This document shows, piece by piece, positions 45,338-57,411 of a DNA stretch of 64,000 nucleotides; positions within the stretch are counted from its first letter, which is position 1, and the number at the start of each line of letters is the position of its first letter. The position numbers and the translations under genes are program-made. Source of the stretch: Capsicum annuum (Eukaryota; Streptophyta; Magnoliopsida; Solanales; Solanaceae); assembly GCF_002878395.1 (NCBI RefSeq), contig NC_061120.1, positions 97,781,782 through 97,845,781 on the forward strand, written 5' to 3'. Below the pieces are notes generated by a model. The model was given only the letters and a program-made list of their open reading frames with translations, had not been told where the DNA came from and did no database searches.

Positions 45338-46384
45338 TATGCTTACTCATTACCTTGGTTTATCCACTGTCATGACTTTGGTCCTTATCTATGTATGAAT
45401 GTCAACTTTGGCAGGGTCCAACAGGGATATGCTTGATCTTAGATAGTTAGGCCGAGTTGGGTATTTTCCCTTGATTTACACCTGTCCACTTTTATTTTGG
45501 ATTTGACACCTTAGCATGGTGGATTTGAGGTTATAATGGATTTGGAATGTGGATTATTACCCGTCTACTGGATTAGTTGGGATGGTAGAATTAAGTAGTT
45601 CAGCCTTGGCATTGAGATTTTAGCTAGGAGTTCTAGGGTTGGGTGCAACCTTTATTTTCAGATTTGTCTCTGTTAGAGTTTCACTTATAGGCTGGCTAAG
45701 CATACTCTTTAGCTTCCAATTTGGTCTTCTTCGATTTGGAAGGATTGTGGTTGATAGATGATCAGATAATAACCCATTAGCTCGATGTGGGTTTCCTCTA
45801 TTCTTGACCTTGGTTCTTACTTTCCATTAGAATTTTTGATTATTTACTCTACAGAAGCAGTATTCTTAGGTTAGATTTAGCATGGTTTCATCCTTATTTT
45901 GTTGGACATCCTAGAGAGGATCATTTAGTGGTGATTTATTATTCTTCTAACTCCAACATGTTAGCTTTGAGGGTTCTTCGGACCCGTTGTACCATTGTCA
46001 TAGATTGCAGACTTCGGTCTCCACCATTTTTATATGCTAAGGTAGCACCAATATGCTTATTCTCATTCTTATCATTATGGATTTTTGAAAGATCAACTTC
46101 AGTCCTCTAAATTTAGTGTGATAAGGTTACAGACTCGAATGAACTCCTACTTAGGTTGGAGCAGATCATAGATTTTGAAAGGAATAAAATGTTATTTGTG
46201 GATATTAGAGTTGGCCGCATGATTCATGCCTTAGATTGCCTTTATCTTGGATTAGATTTTTCTTGGTTGTGCTAGTATGAGTGTTTTATAAATGTATTAT
46301 AGTTTGGATTTGTGTGGATTAGCCTTTCTCAAACAAGTGGGAAGCCAGTTGATTGTTGAGGTTAAGTTTTGGTTGCTTGAGAAG
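45338..46384 (+). other. D interior, coding remnants doubtful
   Basis: A plus-strand phrase FEVIMDLECGLLPVYW near 45530 vaguely recalls the DFDVILGMDWL protease box, but neighbouring motifs cannot be recognised. No reliable gag or pol. It is taken as remaining interior of D because it lies between E and F and inside the LTRs of D. Confidence 0.4.
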
Positions 46385-47796
46385 TGATACACCCAAATAA
46401 CAACTTTTTTACAAAAGTGTAAGTGGTCGCTGTCAAATATAGAACCCACCAAAGGTTGGGGTCGAATCCCACAGGGAATACTTATGCAACTTAAGTAAGC
46501 TGATTCTTAATGGACTATTGATCTAAGGTTCCAGAAAAAAGGAGGGTTTTAATGTATTAATAATATTCTTTATTTCTTGTATCACATAGAGGTCTAGTTA
46601 ATTAGAGTTAATACAAGTATAATTTCAATGAGAATGAGTTAACGAGAGTTATGCTCACCAAGATGTTCAAATAGTTAGGGTTGTAGAATTATGCTTGATT
46701 TCTAACTTGTAATTTCAATTACAAAAATATTGAATTCTAAGAATTACCTACTTGTTTCTCAACCTAATGGATATTTCACTCTTTACTTCTTTCAAACTTA
46801 AAGATTCATGTATTATTCAATAGAACTCTAATAAGGGTTGATCCCGTTAGGGCATTAACCCTTAACCCAAAGGGTAAACCCATGGATTTCATGTAAATGA
46901 CCTCTTTTCCCAACATCCACTTTATTGTTCAGACAAGTGGTGTTTATGGGCTCACTTCTCAAGTTTGCAACCAAGAGTTGTCATTATAATGAAGAGAGAT
47001 TCATGCAATTTAGATAGATATTATAAATAAAATGGGTTCACAACCCCAAACAACTTTCTACATTAAGGTTCCCATAACCTTAGTTATGGGAGTTTAGCTA
47101 CTCATCTCCATATATGATATCAAAGACATATTGATATTCATAAATAGATTTTAGAGAGTACTTCCAAAAGTTACATTGTTCTTCTCAATCTTTAATGGAA
47201 AATATGGAAATAATAATCAGATCTTAGTTTCTAGCTTCAAACCTCAAAGAAAAGTATTACAATGCTCTCACTAGAGGAGAAAGTATGATAATACTATCCA
47301 AAAGTTTTGAAATAAAACCTAATACTTCGTATTTATATGATTCCAGGAACTGGGGTTTAAAATTTAAACTCGAAATTTCTGTGTCATACTCGATGGATCG
47401 GGCGCCGATTTGTTGCAAAGGCGACGATCCATCGCCTGGACCATCGCTGGAGCTCCAGTGATACTGCATTCTTTTTCTTAGTAATGGGTCGGGCGACGGT
47501 TCATCGCAGGGTCAAAATTTCTTTGCCTGGACCATCGCGGGACTTCCAGTGACACTACCTTTGGCTTCTGGGAGATGGTTAGACCAACGGTCCATTGCAT
47601 GGTCGACGGTTCGTCGCCTAAACCACCTCTTGTTATTTTTCGAATGTTTTTCCCAGTTTTTCTAAGTTATTCTTCACGTTTAGTTTTTGTCCTGAAAATG
47701 CTAAAGTCCAATGTTAAATACAATAATAGTTTCTAGAAAACACATAAGTATCCTAAGAAAAAGGCCTAAAATATTTCGTCAAAATCCGGAACATCA
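46385..47796 (-). mobile_element. Element F: probable solo LTR (E-related)
   Basis: About 1412 bp bounded by TGATACACCC (46385) and CGGAACATCA (47796), with AGAAG before and ATAAG after (4 of 5 match). It shares with E's LTR the U5 block 'gtgtaagtggtcgctgtcaaatatagaaccca...ggttggggtcgaatcccacaggg' next to the same terminus. The core promoter CATATAAATAC lies on the minus strand at about 47332-47342. No gag or pol is attached, so it is most simply a solo LTR left by recombination. Confidence 0.68.
47385..47640 (-). promoter_or_regulatory. Palindromic-word cluster in U3 of F
   Basis: Words such as GCGACGATCCATCGC (47421-47435), 'gcgacggttcatcgc' (about 47492) and 'gtcgacggttcgtcgcc' (about 47601), plus 'ggaccatcgc' repeats. 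They use the GAYGG-T-CCRTC vocabulary of element A although the LTR is otherwise E-like. They lie about 150-410 bases from the LTR start, upstream of the TATA box. Confidence 0.6.
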
Positions 47797-48109
47797 ATAA
47801 GTGAAGTAAGGAAGTTGGTTAGAATGGGAAAACCTATGTCCAAAACCCTTGAAAATAGTGTTTCTCCATAGAGGTTCTCCGTGGAGTCGTGCTCAAAGGA
47901 TGCGGTCCCAGTACGTCATCCTTACGAGGTTTTGTGATCCTTATATCCATTGAATTTTGCAGTCAAAAGTCCTCTTAGTAGTAAATAGTGTTATGATCCT
48001 TTAGGTTATTTCCTTAATTTACATGTATTTTCAGTATTTCAAGCCTTTTTACAATAGTTACAAGTTATTTATGACTTGTTGAAATTGCAGGTTTGGATAC
48101 CAGACTGTT
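47797..48109 (+). other. End of the D interior
   Basis: No coding recognised. It runs into the degraded start of the 3' LTR. A clear purine tract for D was not found. Confidence 0.4.
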
Positions 48110-51100
48110 TGCTTAGGTTTTTAGGTCATTTTCCTATTTAGGAGCATTTTTACTGTTAAGGAATTGGTCTCGAAGCAAAACTCCTAGTATATGATCTAGG
48201 ATGGAAATTCCAACAACGCCATAAGCTTAGGAACATTGATTTTAGTCTAGCAGAACCCTTGGTTTAGGTCCAAGGCTTTCGATCTCATTTTGCGCTATTC
48301 GGTGGATTATATGAAAAATGGAACTACAGGTGTGCGCCCCACATTTAGCAAAAACAATTTTTATTGAAAGTTTTCATGGTTCCAATGAGTCTGAAATATC
48401 AAATTTGATATGGTAGTATAGTTCTTTTACATGCATGGTCTTCTGAACGAAGCCTGAGCACCCGGTAGGAGTTAATTTTTGACTTAGAAAATTTGATGCC
48501 TCAGGTTGCTGGTGCAATCGCTTGAGCGGCCATTTGACTGCCTATGCAATCATTTCTTTAGCAATATTGGCTCTCTTTAACGAATATCACTTTAGCAGCG
48601 TAGGCACCGCTTTAGTGATACTCACGCCCTGTGAAAGACAGTTTTAATGGTCGAGGAGCTGAGTTAGAGGCAATGATTAGGAGATCGCTTAAGCGGTACC
48701 TGGGGATTATTAAATCCCCTTCTTCACCCAAAATTTCCATCCATTTTACCCACTACTTTTTATATTTTATTGAGAGGTTGAAGAGAGCAAAGACTGGGGA
48801 ATCATCTATTGAAGCTAAGGTATGCTAACATAACACTCCTTGATCATTTTTTATTAATTTTTCCATTAATTTCCATTCTATTTCATGGTAAATTCTTAGA
48901 ACTTAGGTCCTTAAATCCATAAAGTTTGGGGGTTGGTTTGGACTCTGATTTATGCATTATTTATGCACAACTTTTGAGTACATATTCCTTGCTCTTCCAA
49001 AGACCTCATGATGAATTTAATTATTTTATTACTTTGTGAGCCTAGTGGGCCCGTTGTTGATTTAAATTGTGATGTGATTCTTTATATAGAAATATAGGTC
49101 TTATTTTCATCCTAACAATGCATAAATTACTATTTTGTTAGTGTGGTGGTGATTCAGGATCATAGACGAAAGACAAATAATTTTTGGATAATTCAAGGAC
49201 TTGGAATTCGGCATCGAAGTAGCTTTAATTTACTCTTTTTCATGAAATAGTTTATGGTATATATTGCATTCTATGTATGAACGATAGGATATGATTATGG
49301 GTAGCCTACCATGACTTAGCCTTATTTAGGAGTTCGGTGGTAGAAGGGTGAATCGACCTTTAAGATGAAATACTTATTATGCCTATATGATCCTATTATT
49401 GGTGGTTACTAGTATGTTAACCATAGTTGAAACTAAGCACTCTTTAGTATAAGGTTTGCTACTTGACTCAGTGGATTATCATAGTTTTACGGACTATAGT
49501 TTTGAGATTATGTTAGTTATATATTATTGGGCTCGAGGCCATGATTACGATATTAGTATAACTCTGGGTGAGTGATTTATCCTGTAAAGGATGTATCCAT
49601 AGTTGATAGATGTTTAGAGACTTATGATTATATTGTTTGGATACATGTGATGGAATGTAGAGATTTAGTGCATTTATTCTCACTTAAAGGTACGAATCCA
49701 ACTAAAATTATGGTTTTACTATAGTTTTTCAAAAAATAGATTTATTTCCACTTCCCTTTTTAAAATAGCTTCTTTCATAACAAGAATATATCACCTCAAT
49801 GAATTATTTATGAGCTCGCTGGACAAAAGATTATATTTTAGAAAATTTAGCGAGATGGATTTTGATTCATGATTTTACAACTACTTTTTACCTCAGTCAT
49901 CAGGGATTCCAACTCTTTCTATTATATATAATGATTTAGTCTCGAGTTGACCCCGGGCAACAGAATTAAAAATTTCCATTTTTTTAGCCACGGTTCAAGT
50001 CCGTGCATTTATTATATGTACATCTCTTTGGAAATAGAAGAAGTAAACTGATGATGATGATGATTAAAAATCTCAAATCGATACCAGGTCAGTGTATACA
50101 GGTACTCCTAAACCCTCTAAGAGCCCCTTCGTCCATGAGCCAACGCGTTGCGAGCCATCGATATAGAGGAGGTTTATACACTGGGTTACGTTATGGATCT
50201 TGGATCGATTATGGTACCATTGATTTACTTTGCATTCATTCATGCATGCACATTGCTACCACTAGTATGTTGTTTGGTTCCTATATCTATCAGCCTTATG
50301 GGTGGTTCCATAGGCATGGGTTATGAGTGCTGCTTGCTTTGTGTTGATTGGCCCAGTTAAGGTATTATTTGATCGGACTAGCTAGTTATTATATTACTGT
50401 TATTATGGTTAGTCCATAGCAAGTTGATTATGGACTGATACTGAGGTTGAAGGTACGATTCTGATCCTTTTCTTTTTACAGTTAATATATTACGAATAAT
50501 TATCTCATGGTTAGACATAATGACTATAGACCGAGACCTTGCTAGTATTAGCTTTCCTACTTGATTAGGATTTCTTAGAGGGGTTAGGTTAGCTACCTTA
50601 GGTTGTTACCTTTGAGTTAGTCCTGTATACCTGTATACATTTATATATGTATCTAGCTGTAGAATTACCATATATCCCTCTCTTTCTTTATTTACTCATA
50701 TTGTTTATCAATTACTTGGCCTTGTACACTACAATATATCCCTCTTCTATCATTTATTTGTATATTGTTAGTGATATATGGTATATCGCTTTAATACCTG
50801 GGTATGTCTAGAATAAGATAGTTCATACTTATTGCCTCTCTAGTGTTATTATATTTGCTTCCTCGATATTTGGTTGTAATTTACATTCCTACTTGAATAT
50901 TTTCTTTATTTGCATTATCTTTGGAGCTCAATTGGAAATTTCCTACCGAGTACCAAATGTTTGGTACTTATACTACAGTTCTGAAACCTGTAGATCATAG
51001 TACGATTTCTCATTGTTGTTGTGTACATAGTGAAAAATATCTATGGATCAGAGATTTGGGGTGAGCAATGTTTGGAGTATTACTATTCTCCCTCTTATAG

Positions 51101-51371
51101 ATTTGACCAATTTAATATTGTATTCATAGATGGTTTGTACCTGTGTGTTCATTTTGCTTTATTTTATATTCTTATTATATTAGAAGCTCTTGTACTGATT
51201 CCATCAGGTTTTGAGATTGTCTTATATGATTAGACTTTTATCATATTTATTCCGCTATCTTCAGTCATTTCTCTTGATTGTCCGTTACTTTCAAGTCCGA
51301 ATTTCGGGTTAGCTTACCTACTGATGGGTTATAGTAGGCGCCATTTTGACTTAAGAAGTTGTGGCTTGACA
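48110..51371 (+). repeat. 3' LTR of D
   Basis: About 3.26 kb, aligned along its length with 17166-19337 plus 38723-40032. The start is degraded (TGCTTAGGTTTTTAGGTCATTTT against TGTAATGACTCTCTAGGTCATTTT), and the end is GGCTTGACA. It shows the uninterrupted site of the B insertion at 50160-50180. It carries the decayed U3 word cluster at 48515-48705 and a TATA-like TTTTATATTTTATTG at about 48758. Confidence 0.82.
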
Positions 51372-52060
51372 CTAACCTTCATATATACCCCTTAAGAAAC
51401 TAATCTAACTATGGAAGTTGTGTGATATATTATCTATTATCCAATGGTATCATTGAATAACGACTAAGTGTAGTTTTCGATTATATCATACAACACTAAT
51501 CCTTTAGTCATATTTGACCTTCACAGGCAAGAGAATTTTTCTATTTTCATAGCTGCAATAGAATTTCTCCATTTTCATAGCTGCCAAATTATGATAGCTG
51601 GAGCAGCTTGAAATAAAGGTTCTAAGTTAGGAACACACTAGGTATTCCACCACCCCGTGATTGTCTGATCTATTAACACCAATGGTCTAACAATACCTGC
51701 ATCATCATTAAAAACTTTGCAAATATCTCTTATTTATGCACCTAAGAGAAAACATGATTATTGGATTCTAGCTGAGGTTGGACACAATACCTCACCCATA
51801 ACCCAAAATAATACCACATCTAGCCAAACTATCATCCACATGGAACTTTAGTTTCCATAGTCACCATAGAAAAAAGATATCTAATAGGAAAACCCTTTCA
51901 TCCAAAATTTGCTAAGTAATGGTATTTCGACCCTTTCTGCCTTGTAAGTTTTCAAGCACTTTTAACTGTAAAATTACCACTATCATTATCCATCCACTAT
52001 GGTTTATTTCCCAAGTTTGACGTATCAGTGATCATTACATATGAACAAACATGAACACTA
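51372..52060 (-). pseudogene. LINE-like reverse transcriptase, part upstream of RNase H
   Basis: Minus strand. Phrases such as KFWMKGF and ISFFYG (about 51900), DDAGIVRPLVLIDQTITGWW (51700-51640) and LFQAAPAIIIWQLWKWRNSI (51625-51560) are those found between the reverse transcriptase and RNase H in plant LINE-type genes (zf-RVT region and the W-x-x-WK-x-RN linker). It is broken by many stops and shifts. Across the D insertion the frame runs VYMKV|RP and on into DPPLVGWCKCN of 16701-17165. The right end is only estimated; an RT domain proper is not recognised further right. Confidence 0.65.
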
Positions 52061-52851
52061 ATGTCCTGTGGTCGATGCTGTAATAGAAACTATCAGTTCC
52101 ATTTCACTTGTCCTGTCCTGTTTATATTTTACATGTCCTTTGACAAATTTCCCATTAAAAACAATAAATATAGTATATTATTTATTAATATCCTATTTAT
52201 TAGATATTTTTTAGAATTAAAAAATATTAAGAAAATATACGGGTATAATTAATAATAATTATAAATTTTAGTTTTGCCTTAGTAGTTATATTTGGGACAT
52301 TAATTTTGAGTTGAATTATTGATTATTAATTTAAATAAAGAAGTATTAACTCAAAGATAATATAATAATGGCAATAAGAAATTCAGATAAAGTTAATATT
52401 GGGTCACACCAATATAAAGGCCAAAGTTGAAATAGAGTTGAGAAAGAGGAGGGAAAAATGGAAACATGAAACGTAAAGGGAACATCAAGTATCATGTGTA
52501 GAAATTTCACATTACCAAATAATAAAAATTTCAGATTCGTTATCATGATGACTATGGAACTTTTTGTTCTCCCATATAGAGTAATAATATCTATATCGTC
52601 CCTCATGTTATGATATACTATAAATCATGTTTTTTTATGGTATTCATTATGGAACAATTGTTTATTTAATTATTCAATTTAATAAAATTTACTCTAAATA
52701 GATCTTGTAGTCACATGTGTTCTTCATTTATGTCGAAGGTAGCTTAGTATGTAGAGTTTAAGTTATACATAAAAAATTAATTGATTAGTTTTTATATGTA
52801 TAAAACTTGTATTCACAATATAAGATTGTAATTTGACAATGTCATTTTTTG
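52061..52851. other. AT-rich stretch, no gene recognised
   Basis: No domain, RNA gene or transposon end was recognised. The 86-codon minus-strand open frame at 52346-52606 has no recognisable similarity. It is the pre-insertion neighbourhood of element H. Confidence 0.45.
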
Positions 52852-54913
52852 TGTCACGACTCAAAATTCAGTCGTGATGGCTTCTATTCCATCCTCGTAC
52901 TAGGTATGTCAATCCATTATACACAGTTGATAATATTCAAAGTAAATACATGAAAGAGTTAATAGTGAAAGGTCTCAAAATTGAATCAAATAAGCCAACA
53001 AATAAAAATATGCAGTAGTCATTAACATTACCAACAATCTAAAAGTTGCAAGGCATACGTCTCTAAGAAGTAACGAAGTACAATTGAGAATCCAAAGTAA
53101 CTCAATCGAGTAAAACATCATAAATAAGATAGAGAAGATCCGATAGGCACTAAAATCATTATTTAAATATCTTTTTTCGAGTCAAAGCCTCATAGCTCCA
53201 TTTTTAAAGCTTTGAAATACAATTTGGGGAGTTCTATTGGGGGATTTCAAATTTCAAAATGTAAGTTTCTACACCAACTTTTACTCAATTCCCAATGTTT
53301 ATTTCATGACTTCAACATCAAATCTTATTTTTCAATTTAAAAATTTGGTGTTTTCATGGAAACGTAAAAGATTAATAAATTGATGATTTGGATGTCGATT
53401 TTAACTTTATTTTTGATGAAATTTTAGATTTAAACTCCTTAAATTATGGATAAATGAATTTTGTAATAAAAGTTTAGTTTTGCCCTTGTGGGCTGGGAAT
53501 TGACTTTTTGGATCCTGATTAGAAGTGTAGCTATATGAATGTCCTTAGTTACACATTTAAATATAGACTGCATTTGAATTGATTGAAATTATTCAGAGGC
53601 TTTTCAGAAGGGCAAGGCTTTAAATTGACTTCTTGAATATTCACTTTTTGAAAGTTGAAAATTTATTTCTGGTTTTGAAGTGTTTATGTATTTATTAGTG
53701 TCTTGTTTTAGATATTTATTACTCTTTATTGGTATATTATGACATGAAACGTGTATTAATAGTTATATTGAGCCAGTTAGGTATTGATATTGACCGTATC
53801 TTCCTTTGTAAGTAAGAATGAAATAATTAAGATATAATTGATGAGTTTTGGACTTGTAGCCATTCTTGTTGTATTGAGTATGACCTTGTAAGCTTGAATT
53901 TGAGATATTGTGTTGTTTTATTATCATGTTTCATGCATATTCACTCGTATTCATATCATAGATTTATCAAATTGGTATTTTGAGAAATATTGATTTGTAA
54001 CGACTTGCATGCCTGATGGAAAAATATTTTGGGTGGATTTTACTACTTTTTGACTCATATGGATGATAGGAAAATATTTCGGGTGGCCTAATGTAAAATT
54101 GTTTTTGGAAGATTGATTGATTTACATGTTCGATGAGAAGTTATTCTAAGTGGGTCTATGGACCTTCTGAGTCCCCCTTGGGTCCCAGCTAGCCAAAGAG
54201 AGCAACATGTGTATTTAGTTATATATTATATTATATTGCATCCATCTTATTATTTCTACATATATGGCTCTATAGTGATTGAATATCGTGGTTGGTGATT
54301 TGTTGATATTATACTAGATTTAGAAATAGTTGATTAGAATAATGTTGTTTTATTTGTTGTTTAGATATATTTGTTAGACTTGGTGAGTCTTTATTAAGTA
54401 CATGCAATTTGGTTGGTTTGGATGGTTGGTTTTGGTGGTTCTTTCCATCTCTTTGAATTAGTATTGATCGATGCTGCTATTGAGTACATGTGGGTTATAC
54501 TCATTCTGCTTATTTTCTGTACCTTACATAGAGGTACTAAGCCGGTGATCCCCGAACAATGATTCGGTGTTGTGTTGGAGATTTTCTTGAGATTCTGAGG
54601 TTGAAGTTATTTATTCTAGTTATTCCTTGATTCTCTTCTATCCTAGTCTTTTACTGTCATTTACATTACATACACTTTTGGTCTACATTGTATTTATACT
54701 ATTAAAGGTTTGAACTACTGAATTCTATAGCGGATTTTGATATGCACCTTATTACCTTTTCCCTTTACCTATCTATGTGGTATCTTAGGTTTTGACTTTA
54801 ACTTTATTCCTTTCACTTATTGATTATTTAACTTTGTTTGATGGGTTGGATTTAAGCCTACCTATTTTAGTGGGTGAGATAGGTTCCATCATTATGAGTT
54901 TTAGGTCATAACA
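52852..54913 (+). repeat. 5' LTR of H
   Basis: 2062 bp. Starts TGTCACGACTC and ends GGTCATAACA, the style of Tekay/Del LTRs in this plant group. TTTTG precedes it. No second copy lies in the window, so the extent rests on the termini and on the adjacent primer site. Confidence 0.75.
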
Positions 54914-54915
54914 AG

Positions 54916-54929
54916 TCGGTATTAGAGCC
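54916..54929 (+). other. Primer-binding site of H
   Basis: TCGGTATTAGAGCC, TGGTATCAGAGCC with two or three transitions, two bases after the LTR. Confidence 0.75.
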
Positions 54930-56010
54930 TTAGGTTGATTGGTCTAACAGTGAAAGCCGAGTCTAAATGTTAAAAAAAAATTAGTGCAAAAAGTCTTTTA
55001 TCTATCTTCTAGAGGCTACGAGACCTTAGAAAAATTCCTTTCTTATTTTCTATCATGTGAATTACTTCTATCATTTGATTAATGATTATCGTGAATTGAT
55101 CTTATGTTATTACTGAGATCCTTTCTTCTCATTATAGGTCTACTTTTTAGAGAGTAGTTGAGGCTACTAAGGAGTTCATGATCAGGTGCTATAAAGATTT
55201 TAGGGATCTGAAGGAAAAAGGTCCATACTTCTGGTCAGTTTAGTGGCACCTATTCGGAGGTATAGGTTCTTTTAGGTAGGGTTTTTGTCCACAACATGGG
55301 AAATAATTCATCTGGATATACAAAGGTCCAAGGGTGGGTATTTAAGATAAGACTCTTCCATCCCAGGCCAGACTTCTCATAGTTCTTCCAAACGATTTTT
55401 AAGTTTTGGTGGTCATTATGGTTATTTAGGCCCTCCTTAGTAAATAATTATTCTAAAATATTTTAATAAGTGTGGTAATCTAGGGCATCTTAAGAGAGAT
55501 TGTCCTAAACTTTGAGGTAGGGGTTGAAACAAGGTTCTAATCTCCAGTTAGGACACTAACATTCCCATCAAGGGTCAAAATAGATCTCAAGGAGGCAGAG
55601 GTACACCGTCATTCGATCGACGATGTGGTAGAGATTCTGTTCAAGAAAGAGGTGATAAAATTCAATGCTATGATTTTTTTGGGTAAGATAAAGGCGGATT
55701 CCTTAGATATAGTTATCACAACTATTGTCACAGTATGCCATCAACCTATTTCTATGTTATTTGATCCTGGTTCAAAATTCTTAAAGATGTCTACTTATTT
55801 TGAATCAGGTCTTGATTTAATGAGTGAGTCTCTTATTGTGCCTATTTGTGTTGCTAGACAAATAGGTGATTCCTTAGTGGTGGATTAGGTATACTTATCC
55901 TTTTTTGTGACTCTTTTGGGCTATGGTATGTGGGTAGACTTGATTATTCTGGATATAGTAGATTTTAATGTGATTTTATGTATGGAATGGCTTTCTCCAT
56001 ACCATGGTTA
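54930..56010 (+). pseudogene. gag (3' part) and protease of H
   Basis: Most of gag is missing. What remains is SGQFSGTYSEV near 55232 and a knuckle NKCGNLGHLKRDCPKL (55464-55512) that lacks its first Cys. The protease is clear: LDIVITTIVTVCHQPISMLF, then DPGSKFLKMSTYFESGLDLM (55765-55824; DPGSKF for the usual DPGSTFSY), then LVVD at 55880. VDLIILDIVDFNVILCMEWL and SPYHG close it at about 56005. A 264-bp open frame (55625-55888) covers the first half, and a stop follows. The plus-strand coding ends at about 56010. Confidence 0.72.
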
Positions 56011-56629
56011 ATACTCAAAGTAAAACAAGATCACCAATACTAAATCTCAACGCACGAATTCTATGGTCTACATAGCATTTCTGCCCATGCATTTTTGCCT
56101 ACTTTGAGCCGATCTAAGTTTATCTTGAATGATTCGGACTTTATCCAAAGATTCAAGAAGCAAGTCCATACTTCAAGGTCTCACCTCTGAAACATCAAAC
56201 CAACCCATTAGGGAGAGGAAATGCCTCAAAACGAGACATATCGATACTAAAATGGTAGTTATTACTATATACAAACTCTGCTAAAGCCAAATGCTGCTCG
56301 CACAAGTCACTAAAATCCATTGGGCAAGAGTGGAGCATGTACTCCAAAACTTGAAAAGTCCGCTCTAACTGATTGTCAGTCTGGGAGTAAAGCGCCATTC
56401 TAAGAACAACTCGACTACTTAGCTCATCCTGAAAAGTCTTCCAAAAGTGTGACGTGAACAAAAAACCTTAATCTGAAATAGTAGACACTGGCTTACTATG
56501 TAGACGCACAATCTAAAAAATATAGATATGGGTTAACCTTTGAATACTGAATGAAACCCGAACCAAAATAAATGAGCTGACTTGGTCAATCAATCCATGA
56601 TGACCTATACACTATCAAAACTATGAGAT

Positions 56630-56735
56630 GTAGCATATTTTATGGTATGTTGCCTATGTTGTCAGCAGGTAAAGGCTGAGATTCTTGAGTGGAAATATGA
56701 ATAGATATCGTAGACTTTTTGACTTGTTTGCCTCT
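56630..56735 (+). other. Micro-inverted integrase zinc-finger segment
   Basis: On the plus strand this reads VCCLCCQQVKAE, then ILEWKYE, matching the CxxCQQVKAEH...IPEWKWE part of gypsy integrase. Flanking integrase on both sides is on the minus strand. The segment is therefore a local inversion of about 100 bases. Exact breakpoints are uncertain. Confidence 0.6.
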
Positions 56736-57411
56736 ACATCTCATACTACCCTACTAGTAGTGCTATCTCAAGTTACGATACATCTTAGCCACACTTGGAT
56801 GGATGGGTTATCTAGACCAATGGGACTCCTTCAAGGGAAACCTAATCTAATCAACCATTCTCAGAACACAAACTCGGCCACCAATCCTTAAAACTCTATC
56901 CAAATCAAGTGAGGCTTTCTTAGATTTATACCTTAACACCTTATCTCGAATCAACCTCAATCCAATATCATCAAATTGATAAGCTTGAATCTGCTCCATC
57001 AAAGATTATCTAGCCTCCAAAAATACCAAAATGCACTCGGTGTCGAAATAACAAGCCTAACCATCTGGTTAGCTGAAGACTGAACCTCGAAGGCTAAAGG
57101 CCTATCCTTGGTCTAAAGATATGCCAAAATACCCATGCTAGTTGACTTCTGGCTCAAGGAATATGCAACCACATAATCAACTCAAGCCAACATTGCTACC
57201 CCATATTAAAATCTTGCTGGGTGAAAAATTACTGAAGGCTACAATATCTGAGAAGATCTCCCAACGTACTCCATACAAGTAGTGCCTTCACTACTTTAAA
57301 GAAAAAACAACCATGCACAACTCCAAATCTTGGGTAGAATAATTCCTTTCATTAGGCTTCAACTGATCAGATATATAAGAAATTACCTTGCCCCCTACAC
57401 AAATAAAATAT

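Larger units (their letters stand above)
17166..51371 (+). mobile_element. Element D: large LTR retrotransposon hosting a nest
   Basis: The 5' LTR starts TGTAATGACTC at 17166 and ends CGTGACA at 40032, interrupted by element B. It is followed by a Met-tRNA primer site. A related 3' LTR runs from about 48110 to 51371. D's own sequence is about 3.5 kb of 5' LTR, roughly 1.6 kb of recognisable interior and 3.3 kb of 3' LTR. The rest is inserted elements E and F (interior) and B with A (5' LTR). No convincing gag or pol is left in the interior, so D may be a large non-autonomous (LARD-type) element or have lost its genes when E arrived. In a 124-base sample the LTRs differ at about 27 positions. 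Confidence 0.8.

Noticed and set aside
45928..46110. Plus-strand frame considered as an RNase H remnant of D
   Set aside because: 'VIYYSSNSN' superficially resembles the VYYDAS box, but nothing on either side follows the RNase H order.
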